From positions 1 to 59,658 of the forward strand of contig MAIU01000002.1 in NCBI GenBank assembly GCA_003344655.1: 59,658 bases of DNA, in the 5' to 3' direction. Within the stretch, counting starts at the first letter, position 1, and every line of letters starts with the position of its first letter. The position numbers were made by a program, and so were the translations under genes. This document shows, in pieces, positions 25,838 through 35,109 of this stretch. Source of the stretch: Candidatus Korarchaeota archaeon NZ13-K. Its GTDB lineage: Archaea > Korarchaeota > Korarchaeia > Korarchaeales > Korarchaeaceae. The notes beneath the pieces were generated by a model that had not been told where the DNA came from, ran no database searches, and saw only the letters and a program-made list of their open reading frames with translations.

Positions 25838-25942
25838 GCACGCACCCCGTTAGGCCCACCGCTGATCTATTTCAGCATTACCCCCTCCCGCGATGTTCGT
25901 TGATCAACGAAAAATATGGCGAGATGCTCGACAGATGGTAAA

Positions 25943-25954
25943 AGTTTTATAGAG
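25943..25954 (+). promoter_or_regulatory. TATA box of the wHTH gene at 25976
   Basis: The segment gttttatag is centred about 26 nt before the ATG at 25976. This spacing implies a leaderless messenger starting at that ATG and argues against longer readings from upstream codons. Confidence 0.5.
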
Positions 25955-25975
25955 ATGAATGTTAAGGAACCATCA

Positions 25976-26269
25976 ATGAGAGGGGCGAGACCCCATCCCT
26001 CAGTGGAACTGAAGGGAGTGAAGGGTGAAGATGACTTGAGCGTCCTGATGGATGCGCACCTTAGGATCCTAAGGAGGCTGGAAAAGGCCGGTTCTGAGGG
26101 TGTCGTCGCATCGGAGCTCATCCCGGATAGGTTCGCTAGGGAGTTCGTCCTCAAGTACCTCGCGAGTAAGGGTCTCATAGTCAGGAGGAGGAAGTTCAGG
26201 GGGGAGAGGGTCTTCATAACGGCCAAGGGGTTGGTCATCCTGAGGGATTACGGTGACGGGATCACCTGA
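25976..26269 (+). CDS. Winged-helix DNA-binding protein
   Basis: From the ATG at 25976 the gene encodes 97 residues. A helical start is followed by a winged helix: 'LRILRRLEKAG', 'VASELIPDR', the recognition helix around 'FVLKYLASKGLIVRR' and the wing 'GERVFITAKG'. It resembles small archaeal wHTH regulators, but no target is visible. An upstream in-frame start would add 20 residues, some of which would lie over the promoter. It is followed by ArcTGT after 50 bp that contain a separate TATA. Confidence 0.65.
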   Translation: MRGARPHPSVELKGVKGEDDLSVLMDAHLRILRRLEKAGSEGVVASELIPDRFAREFVLKYLASKGLIVRRRKFRGERVFITAKGLVILRDYGDGIT

Positions 26270-26320
26270 CTCCCTCAAAAATTTATTTTATTGTTCCCTC
26301 TCGCGCTCACCCAGAGGGGG

Positions 26321-28072
26321 ATGACGCTCTACTTCAGGGTCAGGAAGTTCGATGCATCAGCAAGGCTCTCGGAGCTCAGGACGAAGTCAGGGGTCCTGTC
26401 TTTACCGGAGTTCTTTCCCGTCTACAACCCGAACAAGCCGACCGTGAGTGCGAGGGAGATGTCGGAGATGGGTGTGAGGGCCCTCATAACGAACTCCTAC
26501 GTGATTTATAGGGATACTGAGCTAAGGACCGTGGCGCTCGAGAGAGGGCTCCGTTCCCTGCTTGACTTCGACGGGGTCATCATGACAGATTCCGGGGCTT
26601 ACCAGATGTATAGGTACGGGGACGTGGAGGTGACCAACAGGGAGATACTCGAGTTCCAGCACGCGATAGGCTCGGATATAGGCTCCATCTTGGATGTTCC
26701 TATGTCCTCTGAGATCAGCAGAGAGAATTCCGAGGCTGGCGTGGAGGTCACGATAAGGCACGCCGAGGAGTGGGCCTCCATGAGGGATGAGCTTTCCGGA
26801 ACTCTCTGGGTCGGAACCCCACAGGGCTCCGTCTACAGGGATCTCGTGATCAGGTGCTCTGAGAGGATCAGAGAGCTCGATTTCGACTACAACGGGGTCG
26901 GCTCCATAAAGGTCGCCCTTGAGAGATATGACTTCACCACTCAGGTGGACCACTTCATGCTTGTCAGGTCCCTGCTCCCGGCCGGCAAGCCCTTCCACTT
27001 CTGGGGGATAGGTCATCCATCGACGTTCGCCTTCTTCGCCGCAATGGGGGCCGATTCCTTCGACTCAGCCTCCTACTCGCTCTACGCTGAGCAGGACAGG
27101 TACATGACCCCCAGCGGGACCCTCCTGCTGAGCGAGATAGAGGAGTTCCCATGCTCCTGTCCCATCTGCTCCAAGTACACCCCCAGTGAGGTGAGGGAAT
27201 TGGGCAGGAGGGAAAGAACCCGCTTGATAGCTAAACACAACCTCTACGTCTGTTTGAGTGAGATCAGAAAGGTTAGGGAAGCCATTAGGGGGGATTGGTT
27301 ATGGGAGTTGGTCCAAGAGAGATCTAGATTCCATCCAAACCTCTATTTCGCTCTGATAAACCTCTTCAGGAATTACGATGATCTTCTAGAGTTGAGGGAG
27401 CCTCTATTCAAGTCCTCCGGGCTTCAGTACTCAGGACCAGAGACCTTCCTGAGACCCGAGGTGGTGAGGGCCAGGAGGAGATTGAAGAACGTTCCAGCCG
27501 AGAGGATCTTCAGGAGAACTCTGTATGGTGATGTTCCCATCGGTCTGAGGTACACTTACCCCTTCGGGCAAACGGTGTGCCCCTACGATGAGGAGCCCCT
27601 TGAGGAACCCTGCGATGGCGAGGTGCTATCGGCTGTCCTCTCTTATCAGTTCAACTTCCCCTTCCCGAAGTTCGATGGCGTCACCATAAGGAGATCCAGG
27701 GTCACTGGGACCTTGAGGGAGGTCAGACTCGGGAAGATCACGCTGGGGCATTTCAGGCCGAGCGATGGGGCTTTCATCCCCACCCTAGAAGGGGCCTCAC
27801 TCCTGCTGAAGCATCTGCCCCACCCCAAGGGCAGGGTGGTCGTGAAGGATCAGTTCGCCGACATCGTGGCCAGAGGCACCACGGTCTTCGTGAAGTTCGT
27901 GAGGGAAGCCGATCCGGATATAAGGCCGAGAAGTGAGGTGATTGTCGTCAGCGAAGGAGATGAGCTCCTAGCGACGGGCAGGTCCCTGCTCTCAGGCGCC
28001 GAGTATGGTGAATACCCTGGGGATCACGCCTTCATCGCAGTCAGGAGACACTCCAAGGAGAGAGCCCAATGA
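26321..28072 (+). CDS. tgtA: tRNA-guanine(15) transglycosylase (archaeosine TGT) with PUA domain
   Basis: ArcTGT inserts preQ0 at G15 of tRNA, the first step to archaeosine. The catalytic TIM barrel includes 'ALITNSYVIYRD', the nucleophile region 'MTDSGAYQMYRYG' and 'LDVP'. A zinc site is built by 'CSCPICSKYTP' and a following histidine. C-terminal lobes end in a PUA domain (about 500-583). I chose the ATG at 26321 (583 residues), preceded by AGAGGGGG, over a TTG at 26291. An upstream AT-rich box at about 26279-26290 is its promoter. Confidence 0.95.
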   Translation: MTLYFRVRKFDASARLSELRTKSGVLSLPEFFPVYNPNKPTVSAREMSEMGVRALITNSYVIYRDTELRTVALERGLRSLLDFDGVIMTDSGAYQMYRYGDVEVTNREILEFQHAIGSDIGSILDVPMSSEISRENSEAGVEVTIRHAEEWASMRDELSGTLWVGTPQGSVYRDLVIRCSERIRELDFDYNGVGSIKVALERYDFTTQVDHFMLVRSLLPAGKPFHFWGIGHPSTFAFFAAMGADSFDSASYSLYAEQDRYMTPSGTLLLSEIEEFPCSCPICSKYTPSEVRELGRRERTRLIAKHNLYVCLSEIRKVREAIRGDWLWELVQERSRFHPNLYFALINLFRNYDDLLELREPLFKSSGLQYSGPETFLRPEVVRARRRLKNVPAERIFRRTLYGDVPIGLRYTYPFGQTVCPYDEEPLEEPCDGEVLSAVLSYQFNFPFPKFDGVTIRRSRVTGTLREVRLGKITLGHFRPSDGAFIPTLEGASLLLKHLPHPKGRVVVKDQFADIVARGTTVFVKFVREADPDIRPRSEVIVVSEGDELLATGRSLLSGAEYGEYPGDHAFIAVRRHSKERAQ

Positions 28073-28657
28073 TTAGATGGGGATGAATGCCTCCTCCAGG
28101 AGTTCCAAGGCCTCCTCTCTGGTCCTCTCATCGACCCTCACAATCACCATACCGACGTCCGGTTGTCCATAGGTGAGGATCCAGTCATCAGGTGATAGGA
28201 TCACCGCGGGGAAGCCGAGCAGGTCCTCCTCACCTTCTATTAGCAGCACAACGCTTGCTCTCGAGGAAAGCTCCAAGGCTCTGGCGAACTTGTTCCAAGC
28301 CTCCCTAGTCAGCCTTCCCGGCGGGTTCCTGGCCGTCAAGATTATGAACCCATCTAGGAGGTATGCGATCGAGGGGTCCGCCTCCCTCTTCTCCCTCAGG
28401 TCTATGACGGCCACCCTAGGCCTCAGGCCGGCCTCTAGGAGCGTCCTAGTCACCCTGTCTCCTACACAAACGAGATCCTTCCCCCTCAAAATATTAATAT
28501 CTTTTACTAATTCTCCCTTTATCTTGGAAATTTTCCACCTTTTATCGGGAAGAAGCGCCAGATCGCTCCCGAGATCGGCGAGGTTCCCTCGCGTGAACAG
28601 TTTATCTCTCACAGCTGAGAGCGCTCCCGATGTTCCTAATATTGGATGCGCTCGCAT
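28073..28657 (-). CDS. GTP-dependent dephospho-CoA kinase (DUF359)
   Basis: The enzyme performs the last step of archaeal coenzyme A synthesis. DUF359 signatures are 'VCVGDRVTRTLLEAG' (about 63-77), 'IDLREKR', 'VEGEEDLLGFP' in the variant 'IEGEEDLLG', and 'LTYGQPDVGMVIV'. The first ATG (28657) gives 194 residues but overlaps the divergent radical SAM gene by 28 bp. A GTG at 28612 would give 179 residues and a family-like start, leaving 17 bp between the genes, so the true start is unsettled. Confidence 0.88.
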   Translation of the reverse strand: MRAHPILGTSGALSAVRDKLFTRGNLADLGSDLALLPDKRWKISKIKGELVKDINILRGKDLVCVGDRVTRTLLEAGLRPRVAVIDLREKREADPSIAYLLDGFIILTARNPPGRLTREAWNKFARALELSSRASVVLLIEGEEDLLGFPAVILSPDDWILTYGQPDVGMVIVRVDERTREEALELLEEAFIPI

Positions 28658-30159
28658 CCGGCGGGGGAAGGAGGCTCTCCTCCCTCGACGTGATAGGCGC
28701 CGGACCCAGGCTAATAGCTGGAATTCTAGAAAAATTCGGCTTGGAATATAGGTTAATGAGGATAGAGGACTTCCTGATGAGGGGAAAGCCCTTCAGAGGA
28801 GTTTCCCTAGTCAGCGCTATGAGCATGGATGAGGCGGCCGCTCGCAGGGCCTCCAAGCTGCTTCTCGGCGTGAAGATACTAGGGGGTCCCATAACATCTG
28901 ATCTCACGGTCGTCAAAAGGTTGGGGTTCGATTTAGGGGTCTGGGGTGAGGGAGAGGTGTCCATAGAGTCACTCCTGCGTGGAGGATTGGCCGATGGACT
29001 CCTACCTGATGCGCGCGGTATCCCCAACTTAGTGTTCAAGGACGGGACCTGCAATGAGTTAAGACACCTCTCTAGGGAGGAGTTCCTAACCTTCAGGCCC
29101 TCGGTGAAAGCCGTGATGTTTTACAGCACCATCCCTCACTATAAGTGCTCCAGGATATACGTGGAGGTCGTAAGGGGTTGCTCCAACTTCAACAGGCCTA
29201 AGCTCCTAGCGGATGAAGTTTCTTGCGAGAGATGCTCGTCCTGCTACTCTGGGAGACCGGGTGTTTCGATTTGCCCGCAGGGCATCCCCCCGGGCTGTGG
29301 TTACTGCTCCATCCCCCTCCTCTACGGTCCCCCCAAGTCCAGGGATGAGGAGGCGATACTGGAGGAGGTGAAAGGGCTCGCTGAGATTGGTGTTAGGAGG
29401 ATCGTCCTCAGCGGCGCTGATTTCCTCGAGTATGGGAGGGATCTCCTTTCTCAATATCCGAGGAATCCAATGGACCCGGAACCTAATATTGAAGCGATAG
29501 ATTCCCTCCTATGTGGGGTGAGGGAGCTCTCCCTGAGGCACGGTTTCTTCTTCGAGGTGGAGAACGTTAAACCGTGCCTCGTGAATGAGGATGTCGCGAG
29601 GATCCTAGGGAAGTACTTGAGAGGTACCCCCATACACGTTGGGGTGGAGACGGGGGATCCTGAGCATGCGAAAATTATAGGAAGGCCCTGCGGCCCGGAT
29701 GATTCTTTGAGGGCCATTAGGCTACTCAAGAGATACGGCTTGAGACCCTATGCCTACTTCATACATAGCCTGCCGGGTCAGAGCGGACCCATCGTGAACA
29801 GCACGGTGAGGCTGATGAGGCTGATCTTCAGAGAAGGTGCGGAGAAGATAACCGTTTACAGGTTCAAGCCGCTACCTGGGACGTCCTTCCAAGACTTTAG
29901 GGTAAAAGTTGATAGGAATTCTAAGAAAATGGTAAAAATTGCGATAGAATTGAACAGGAGGAGGAAGAGGGAGCTACTGGGAGAGGTCATCGAGGCTGTG
30001 GTGGCGCCCAAGGTGGGGAGGCACTGGTACGCCTACCCGGTTAGGGGAGGACCCACCATAAGGCTGACCCCCGCGGAGGGGCTGAGGGTGGGCAAGATAG
30101 TTAACGTGCTCGTGAGGAATGTCCTATCTGATAGACTCGTTGAGGGATCGATTGTATAG
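28630..30159 (+). CDS. Radical SAM protein with unusual cysteine spacing and TRAM-like end
   Basis: The 509-residue protein has a first part like a B12-binding Rossmann domain (about 1-140), then a radical SAM TIM barrel. The cluster cysteines appear in 'CPQGIPPGCGYC', which is C-x7-C-x2-C rather than the usual C-x3-C-x2-C. Extra cysteines just before it ('CERCSSC') could carry another cluster. A GVETG-type SAM contact is at about 336 and the tail (about 455-509) looks like a TRAM domain. It resembles archaeal COG1031-type enzymes; substrate unknown. Confidence 0.75.
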   Translation: MFLILDALASGGGRRLSSLDVIGAGPRLIAGILEKFGLEYRLMRIEDFLMRGKPFRGVSLVSAMSMDEAAARRASKLLLGVKILGGPITSDLTVVKRLGFDLGVWGEGEVSIESLLRGGLADGLLPDARGIPNLVFKDGTCNELRHLSREEFLTFRPSVKAVMFYSTIPHYKCSRIYVEVVRGCSNFNRPKLLADEVSCERCSSCYSGRPGVSICPQGIPPGCGYCSIPLLYGPPKSRDEEAILEEVKGLAEIGVRRIVLSGADFLEYGRDLLSQYPRNPMDPEPNIEAIDSLLCGVRELSLRHGFFFEVENVKPCLVNEDVARILGKYLRGTPIHVGVETGDPEHAKIIGRPCGPDDSLRAIRLLKRYGLRPYAYFIHSLPGQSGPIVNSTVRLMRLIFREGAEKITVYRFKPLPGTSFQDFRVKVDRNSKKMVKIAIELNRRRKRELLGEVIEAVVAPKVGRHWYAYPVRGGPTIRLTPAEGLRVGKIVNVLVRNVLSDRLVEGSIV

Positions 30160-30201
30160 GATTCATCGCAATGTTCTGTAATTTTTAACCTAGAACTCGG
30201 A

Positions 30202-30275
30202 TGGGGCCGCCGGGATTTGAACCCGGGACCACCAGCGCCCCAGGCTGGCATCCTACCTAGCTAGACCACGGCCCC
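30202..30275 (-). tRNA. tRNA-Pro (anticodon GGG)
   Basis: Acceptor GGGGCCG/CGGCCCC, anticodon stem CCAGC/GCTGG around loop CTGGGGC, T-arm CCGGG-TTCAAAT-CCCGG and discriminator A are all present; no CCA is encoded. A TATA-like GTTTAAAAATTG lies at about 30294-30305. It is convergent with the radical SAM gene. Confidence 0.95.
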
Positions 30276-30333
30276 CGCATCCGGGGCTCCTCAATTTTTA
30301 AACGATTATCATCAAGCCCTCCCAGGACTGCGG

Positions 30334-31134
30334 ATGCCCATCGAGGAGATCGCGACCTTAGCGAGCTTCGCATCCATCCTAGTGGTCGGATCGATCGGTT
30401 ACAGCAAGGGCACCGTGGATAGAAGCGGTCTGATGGCGGGGGTTCTGTTGGGATCCTTATTCGTCCTGCTCGGAGGATATGCCGCTGTCATCATGCTACT
30501 AACCTTCTTCCTCCTCGGAAGCGCCTTCACCAAGTACAGGTACTCCTACAAGAGGAGGATAGGGGCCGCGGAGGCGAGGGGAGGGGCCAGAGGCTGGAAA
30601 AATGCTTTCTCCAATCTCCTCTTTCCATCACTAGCTCTTTTGCTTCATCAGATTAGCGGTGACCATGCCTACACCATAGCGTTCCTCTCCTCCATCTCCT
30701 GTTCCCTAGCCGATACGCTGGCCAGTGAGCTCGGTCCCCTGGATGGGAGGGGAGCTTGGATGATCGTCAGCTTCAGGAAGGTACCTCACGGCACCTCAGG
30801 CGCCATATCAATTCTGGGCACCCTCTCCGGTTTCTTAGGTTCATTCATAATACCCATGGAGGCCCTGCTGCTTGGGATGGTGAGCACAGGGGCCTTCATA
30901 TTATCGTCAGCGCTAGGGTTCCTCTCCTCCACTCTGGATTCCCTGTTGGGAGCCACATTGCAGGCTAGGTTCCTCTGCGAGTCTGATGGATCCGTGGTCG
31001 AAGATCCGAATGACTGTGAAGGTGCTTTTTCTCACCTCAGCGGCCTTCCCCTCATAGACAACCACGCCGTCAACCTGATCTCAACGGGCTTCGGTTTTCT
31101 GATGGCCCTTATCCTGGGGGATAAGGTCCAATGA
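30334..31134 (+). CDS. DUF92/TMEM19-family membrane protein
   Basis: A 266-residue protein with about six or seven membrane helices. Conserved DUF92 residues include 'ADTLASELGP' (about 129-138), 'HGTSGAIS' (about 151-158) and 'DSLLGATLQARF'. The plant member VTE6 phosphorylates phytyl phosphate, so a polyprenyl phosphate kinase role in archaeal isoprenoid metabolism is a reasonable inference only. The stop overlaps the ATG of the GT2 gene by 4 bp, so both are translated together. Confidence 0.85.
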   Translation: MPIEEIATLASFASILVVGSIGYSKGTVDRSGLMAGVLLGSLFVLLGGYAAVIMLLTFFLLGSAFTKYRYSYKRRIGAAEARGGARGWKNAFSNLLFPSLALLLHQISGDHAYTIAFLSSISCSLADTLASELGPLDGRGAWMIVSFRKVPHGTSGAISILGTLSGFLGSFIIPMEALLLGMVSTGAFILSSALGFLSSTLDSLLGATLQARFLCESDGSVVEDPNDCEGAFSHLSGLPLIDNHAVNLISTGFGFLMALILGDKVQ

Positions 31135-31856
31135 GAGTCTCCGTCATCGTGCCAACATACAATGAGGAGAGCTTCATAGAGCGGACCCTTAGGGCCTTGA
31201 GGAAGGTTGGCGTTCATGAGATAGTCGTTGTGGATGGCGGAAGCGAGGACAGGACTTTGGAGATAGCTAAAAGCTATGCTGACATAGTAGAGAGCTCCAG
31301 CTCCCTGGATTCCCCTGCGAAGGCTAGGAACGCGGGGATAAAACTATCAACCGGTGATCTAGTCGCTTTCGTCGATGCCGATACCGTAGTGTCAACGGGA
31401 TGGCTCGATGCGATAATCAGGTGCTTCTCCAGGAGCAGGCAGATGATAGGCGCAACGGGTCCAGCTTATCCCCTTGAGAGGGAGGCACTCCTGACAGCTC
31501 CCTATGTGTTCTCCTACGATATACTCGTGAGACTCACGCTGCTCATAGGTAGGCCTCACTTCCTAGGGTTCAACTGCGTTTACAGGAGGGAATTCTTGGA
31601 AGATGTCTCTGGCTTTGATGAGAGGGTAATGGTATCCGAGGACGCCCTGCTATCGATGAAGGCCGTTGCCCATGGCAAGCTGGAGTTCATCAGGGACATG
31701 GTCGTCTATACTTCCGCGAGGAGGCTGAGGTCCAGAGGGTTGGGCGAAAGCATATTCTACCTGTTCTACAACGGGCCTTCGGTTATCTTCTTGGAGAGAC
31801 CTTTCGGATATTACCCTAGGTCCTCAGGAGCTCGGAGATCCCTTCAAAGAGGCTGA
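31131..31856 (+). CDS. Family 2 glycosyltransferase
   Basis: The 241-residue GT-A protein starts with 'VSVIVPTYNEESFI', has the 'VVDGGSEDRT' loop and the metal-binding DxD at 'FVDADT' (about 82-87). The acceptor-side motif is 'SEDALL'. It transfers a sugar from a nucleotide donor, possibly to a polyprenyl phosphate, given its coupling with the DUF92 membrane protein. There is no C-terminal membrane segment. Its 3' end overlaps the convergent pcc1 gene by 41 bp. Confidence 0.85.
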   Translation: MRVSVIVPTYNEESFIERTLRALRKVGVHEIVVVDGGSEDRTLEIAKSYADIVESSSSLDSPAKARNAGIKLSTGDLVAFVDADTVVSTGWLDAIIRCFSRSRQMIGATGPAYPLEREALLTAPYVFSYDILVRLTLLIGRPHFLGFNCVYRREFLEDVSGFDERVMVSEDALLSMKAVAHGKLEFIRDMVVYTSARRLRSRGLGESIFYLFYNGPSVIFLERPFGYYPRSSGARRSLQRG

Positions 31857-32043
31857 CCATCCTGAGGACGCTGTTCGCTATGGCCCTCGCCCTGGCGGTC
31901 CTCTCCTCCACCCTCACCACGACATCCCTTCCCAAGAGCTTCGGTTTCAGGTCACTGAAATCTGGGAAGAAAGATTTGAAGAACTCCTCAGCTTCAGCTT
32001 CGTCCTCAAACCTTATCCTCAGAGTGATCAGTACCCTCGCCAT
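31816..32043 (-). CDS. pcc1: KEOPS complex subunit Pcc1-like
   Basis: KEOPS adds threonylcarbamoyl to A37 of tRNAs that read ANN codons; Pcc1 is its small dimerisation subunit. The 75-residue protein has the KH-like order strand-helix-strand-strand-helix, with 'TLRIRFEDEAEAEEF' and the final helix 'ARAIANSVLRMVSLFE'. It closes the exosome superoperon, overlapping the Brix gene by 38 bp. Archaea commonly place pcc1 here, which supports the call. Confidence 0.8.
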   Translation of the reverse strand: MARVLITLRIRFEDEAEAEEFFKSFFPDFSDLKPKLLGRDVVVRVEERTARARAIANSVLRMVSLFEGISELLRT

Positions 32044-32578
32044 ACTCCCTTATCTCCGATATGCTCATCCTGGGCCCCAGCTCCTCTATGGGCCTCACAT
32101 TGTAGAAGGTCCCTCTCATCCGCTCCCCCTCCTGCCTCAGGAGGAACACCACCTCGCACATCCCGGGATGAAGCGCCTCCAAGCTCCTAGCCAGGATGGC
32201 CGTCCCGAGGGATCTCGCCAGGATCCTCGCCTCATCCTCCAGGTCCTCATGCGAATAAACTATCCCCAGTCTGCGGGCATAAGGAGCCCTTTTATCGCAT
32301 ACTTCCCTCCTCAAGGAGACTCCATCCAATTTCAAAATCGATAGGGGCTTCAGATAGCTTGGAGATGGCTCATAAAAGGCTAGAAACGATGGGTTGCCCC
32401 TCTTGGTCCCCACCACAATGACCCTATCCATGCCCTCCCTGATCGCCAGCTCATTCAGGTCCTCCATCGACATCTTTCCCCTGTTTATCCTCTTGGAAGC
32501 AGGAATTACATGATATAGATCTCTGACAAAAGATCTCGTCCTTCTGGAGGGTCTTCTAGTTGTCGTTATCAGTATCAA
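32006..32578 (-). CDS. Brix-domain ribosome biogenesis protein (Imp4-like)
   Basis: The 190-residue protein begins 'LITTTRRPSRRTRSFVRDL', the Imp4/Brix start, and has 'VVGTKRGNPSFLAFYE' in the middle. In eukaryotes Brix proteins act in pre-rRNA processing; the archaeal protein is taken to do the same for rRNA folding. It overlaps the eL43 stop by 4 bp and precedes pcc1, the standard archaeal order. Confidence 0.85.
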   Translation of the reverse strand: MILITTTRRPSRRTRSFVRDLYHVIPASKRINRGKMSMEDLNELAIREGMDRVIVVGTKRGNPSFLAFYEPSPSYLKPLSILKLDGVSLRREVCDKRAPYARRLGIVYSHEDLEDEARILARSLGTAILARSLEALHPGMCEVVFLLRQEGERMRGTFYNVRPIEELGPRMSISEIREYGEGTDHSEDKV

Positions 32579-32823
32579 GAGCTCTCCCTTGATATTTCAG
32601 CGCTCCTGGCCACCGAGGTGAAAGGTTCCCATGCACCACCTGTGAACTCCTTCCCGCACTTCCCGCACTTCCAGATCCCCAACCTGATCCTCTTGACGGC
32701 GATGGCACCGCAATAGGGACACCTATACGTGCTCTTGCTCTTCTGCAGTATCATCTCAACCCTCTTCCTTATCTTGAGACCGTACCTGGGGGTCCTCAGC
32801 TTGCTCCTTGGTGCCCTCACCAT
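32575..32823 (-). CDS. rpl37ae: Ribosomal protein eL43 (L37Ae)
   Basis: An 82-residue zinc-ribbon protein of the large subunit. It has 'GLKIRKRVEMI' and the four cysteines 'CPYC' and 'CGKC' (about 35-55), then 'TGGAWEP'. It starts directly after the rrp42 stop with no gap. Length and motifs match archaeal eL43. Confidence 0.95.
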   Translation of the reverse strand: MVRAPRSKLRTPRYGLKIRKRVEMILQKSKSTYRCPYCGAIAVKRIRLGIWKCGKCGKEFTGGAWEPFTSVARSAEISRESS

Positions 32824-33633
32824 TCATATCGCCCCTCTAACTACCTCTGCCAGCTCGGGCCACTTGCGCCTAGCCACGTCCACCATATTTAAAATCTCGT
32901 CCACCTTGAAGGTGCCGTGCCTCTTCTGTATTGAGCACACCTTGCCCTCCTTGTTCACGGCTATCGTGATTGAAGCATCACAAACGCTTTCCTCCTCTAT
33001 CGTCGGATCTAGGAGTATCTTGCTACCTATCTTGACGAAGGTGAAGTTTATCGGTATATCCCTGAGCTCCAGCCTCCTCTTGGTCTCCTTCACCTCCACC
33101 TCTCCGTTCTCCTTGAGCTCGACCTCGGGTATTTCGGTCCTTCCCAGAGCTATCAGACTAGCAAGGGTCAGGGAGTCCTCCAGATTGCCGTCATAATCGA
33201 GCACGTACATATCCAGGAAGAGCATGTAAACCAGTTTGCCCTCCAAGATCACAAGGGACGATAGATCCACAGCATCGGCGCTCCTTATTGCCCTATCTAC
33301 CACCCTAGCCAGCTCTATGGCCCCCTCGTCGGGAGGACCCGGCTCGAAGGATGGTGAAGCCACTGGGAGGAGTTCCACATTTGATACGAGGACACCCTTG
33401 TCTGGTGTATCCGGAAAGGGCTCTCCTAGATCTGCTTTAACCCCAACAAGCACTTGCGTATCCCCAAGCTTCAGCCAGGACTCACCCTCGGCCTTCGTGA
33501 AGGTGCCGCTGAGCACCTCGATGGGCCTGTAATCGTAAAGACCCCTACCGTCCAATCTCTGATCTTTCTCAACGAGATCCCTTATGTAATCCTTCATCAG
33601 ATTGTGGGTCAGGATCTCCTGGTCGAACATCAC
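32824..33633 (-). CDS. rrp42: Exosome core subunit Rrp42
   Basis: One of the two RNase PH-fold proteins of the archaeal exosome ring. The 269-residue protein has 'RLDGRGLYDYRPIEV' near the N-terminus, 'EPGPPDEGAIELARVVDRAIR' and the C-terminal 'DEILNMVDVARRKWPEL'. Rrp42 lacks the phosphorolytic residues and supports Rrp41 in binding RNA. It overlaps the rrp41 stop by 4 bp and may begin at the second ATG (33630). Confidence 0.95.
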   Translation of the reverse strand: MMFDQEILTHNLMKDYIRDLVEKDQRLDGRGLYDYRPIEVLSGTFTKAEGESWLKLGDTQVLVGVKADLGEPFPDTPDKGVLVSNVELLPVASPSFEPGPPDEGAIELARVVDRAIRSADAVDLSSLVILEGKLVYMLFLDMYVLDYDGNLEDSLTLASLIALGRTEIPEVELKENGEVEVKETKRRLELRDIPINFTFVKIGSKILLDPTIEEESVCDASITIAVNKEGKVCSIQKRHGTFKVDEILNMVDVARRKWPELAEVVRGAI

Positions 33634-34385
33634 ACCAACCTCCCGACGCTCCTCTCAACCATCTGATAGGGTCTCTTCAGGGCCTCCTTCTGGACCTCGT
33701 AGATGAACCTTATGGCCTTCCTACCCAGGTCGAGGGCCTCCCTGAACTGGTCCCCCGTGAGCGTGCCATCCGCCTGAAGCAGGGTTATCTCCTCGGATTC
33801 CATCATCATGGCCAGAGGCATGTCGGAGTCTCCCCACATGTCCTCGTCGTGGTTCGGGTCCACGACTATGAAGTCGCCTACCCTGCCGATGGAGCATGCC
33901 GCCACGAGTCCTCTCATCGCTATTCCGGCGCTGGCCAGGGCCAGGGATGCGGCGTTCACCCCCGCCACCCTAGTGCCGGCATCGGACCTCAGGACCTCCA
34001 CGAATATGTCTATTACGGCTCCGGGATAGTTTTCAACGAATATAGCCGGTTTCAGAGCTTCTCTTATGACTTTTGAGAGCTCTATGCTCCTCCTGTCAGG
34101 TCCGGGCCTCCTCCTCTCAGGCGTTGAGAATGGAGCCATGTTGTACCTCGCCCTGACCAGGGCCCTGTCGGGGAGCACCATGTGCTTGGGATGGACCTCC
34201 CTAGGTCCGAAGACCGCAGCCAGTATCCTGTTTCCTCCCCACTCTATGAAGGCGGAGCCATCCGCTCTCTCCAAGACGCCGACCATCATCTTGATCGGTC
34301 TCATCTCGTAGGGGAGCCTTCCATCCGTCCTGACTCCCCCTTCTGTTATCAACCTCTCGGGTCTCCTCTCAAAGTAAAGGGGCAT
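33630..34385 (-). CDS. rrp41: Exosome core subunit Rrp41 (catalytic)
   Basis: The RNase PH-type subunit that degrades RNA from the 3' end with phosphate or adds tails with ADP. The 251-residue protein has 'RTDGRLPYEMRPI', 'RRRPGPDRRSIELSKVIREAL' and the active-site aspartates in 'VDPNHDEDMWGDSDMPL', as in known archaeal Rrp41. It lies 10 bp after rrp4 and overlaps rrp42. Confidence 0.96.
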   Translation of the reverse strand: MPLYFERRPERLITEGGVRTDGRLPYEMRPIKMMVGVLERADGSAFIEWGGNRILAAVFGPREVHPKHMVLPDRALVRARYNMAPFSTPERRRPGPDRRSIELSKVIREALKPAIFVENYPGAVIDIFVEVLRSDAGTRVAGVNAASLALASAGIAMRGLVAACSIGRVGDFIVVDPNHDEDMWGDSDMPLAMMMESEEITLLQADGTLTGDQFREALDLGRKAIRFIYEVQKEALKRPYQMVERSVGRLV

Positions 34386-34395
34386 GCGCGATCAC

Positions 34396-35109
34396 CTACG
34401 CGAGTTCCTGGGATAGGAGGGATGTGACCCTGTCGCTCAACCCCGCCACGTGGGACTCCTCCTCTATCTTCCTCAGGGCCTTCTCGAGGGCCACCAGCTC
34501 CTTGACTGAGGGAGGCTTCACCCAGACCCTCCCATTGTTGGCCACTATTATCTCGCTCCTAGTCTTCTCCTTCAATATGGACAGCATGGATTGCCTCTTC
34601 CCTATTACCCTAGGCACCTTCGCTGGGTTTATCTCGAGCAGATATCCTCCTTCGAGCTTCCCCAGGCCCTCGGAGTCTATTGTGAGTATGAGGGAGGAGG
34701 CCCCATCGAAGGACCTGACCTTCGCGAGTATTACGTCACCCACCTTGAGATCGTACTTCCTCATGTCCACCCTCTCGGCGATCCTGCTCCTGGGTATGGG
34801 TATGGCTCCCTGATAGGGCGACCTTATGTCCACCAGCATGGTGCTCCCGCTTATCTTGACCACAACGCCTATCACTATGTCCTCCTCCTTGGGCATGTAA
34901 GCCCCGGCCAGAGGAACCACGGAAACCTCGTCATCCTTGAACTCCGCCAATCCCAACTTCTTGGATCTTATCACTCCGGCCTCATCAACGTAAACTTCCC
35001 TACCCAGCCTGAACCTCCCCTTGGCCAGGGGCTGTCCTGGCACGACGACCTCCCTATCCCTCACTAAGACCACTCTCTCACTCAACTTTGGCCTGCCCTC
35101 CCATCTCAC
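34396..35109 (-). CDS. rrp4: Exosome cap subunit Rrp4 (S1 and KH domains)
   Basis: Rrp4 sits on the exosome ring and feeds RNA to it. In order there are an N-terminal domain ('[11 protein letters not shown]'), an S1 domain (about 72-140, '[15 protein letters not shown]') and a KH domain (about 150-215, '[12 protein letters not shown]'). The ATG at 35109 overlaps the SBDS end by 32 bp. A TTG at 35085 at the SBDS stop is an equally good coupled start and would shorten the protein by eight residues. Confidence 0.94.
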   Translation of the reverse strand: MRWEGRPKLSERVVLVRDREVVVPGQPLAKGRFRLGREVYVDEAGVIRSKKLGLAEFKDDEVSVVPLAGAYMPKEEDIVIGVVVKISGSTMLVDIRSPYQGAIPIPRSRIAERVDMRKYDLKVGDVILAKVRSFDGASSLILTIDSEGLGKLEGGYLLEINPAKVPRVIGKRQSMLSILKEKTRSEIIVANNGRVWVKPPSVKELVALEKALRKIEEESHVAGLSDRVTSLLSQELA

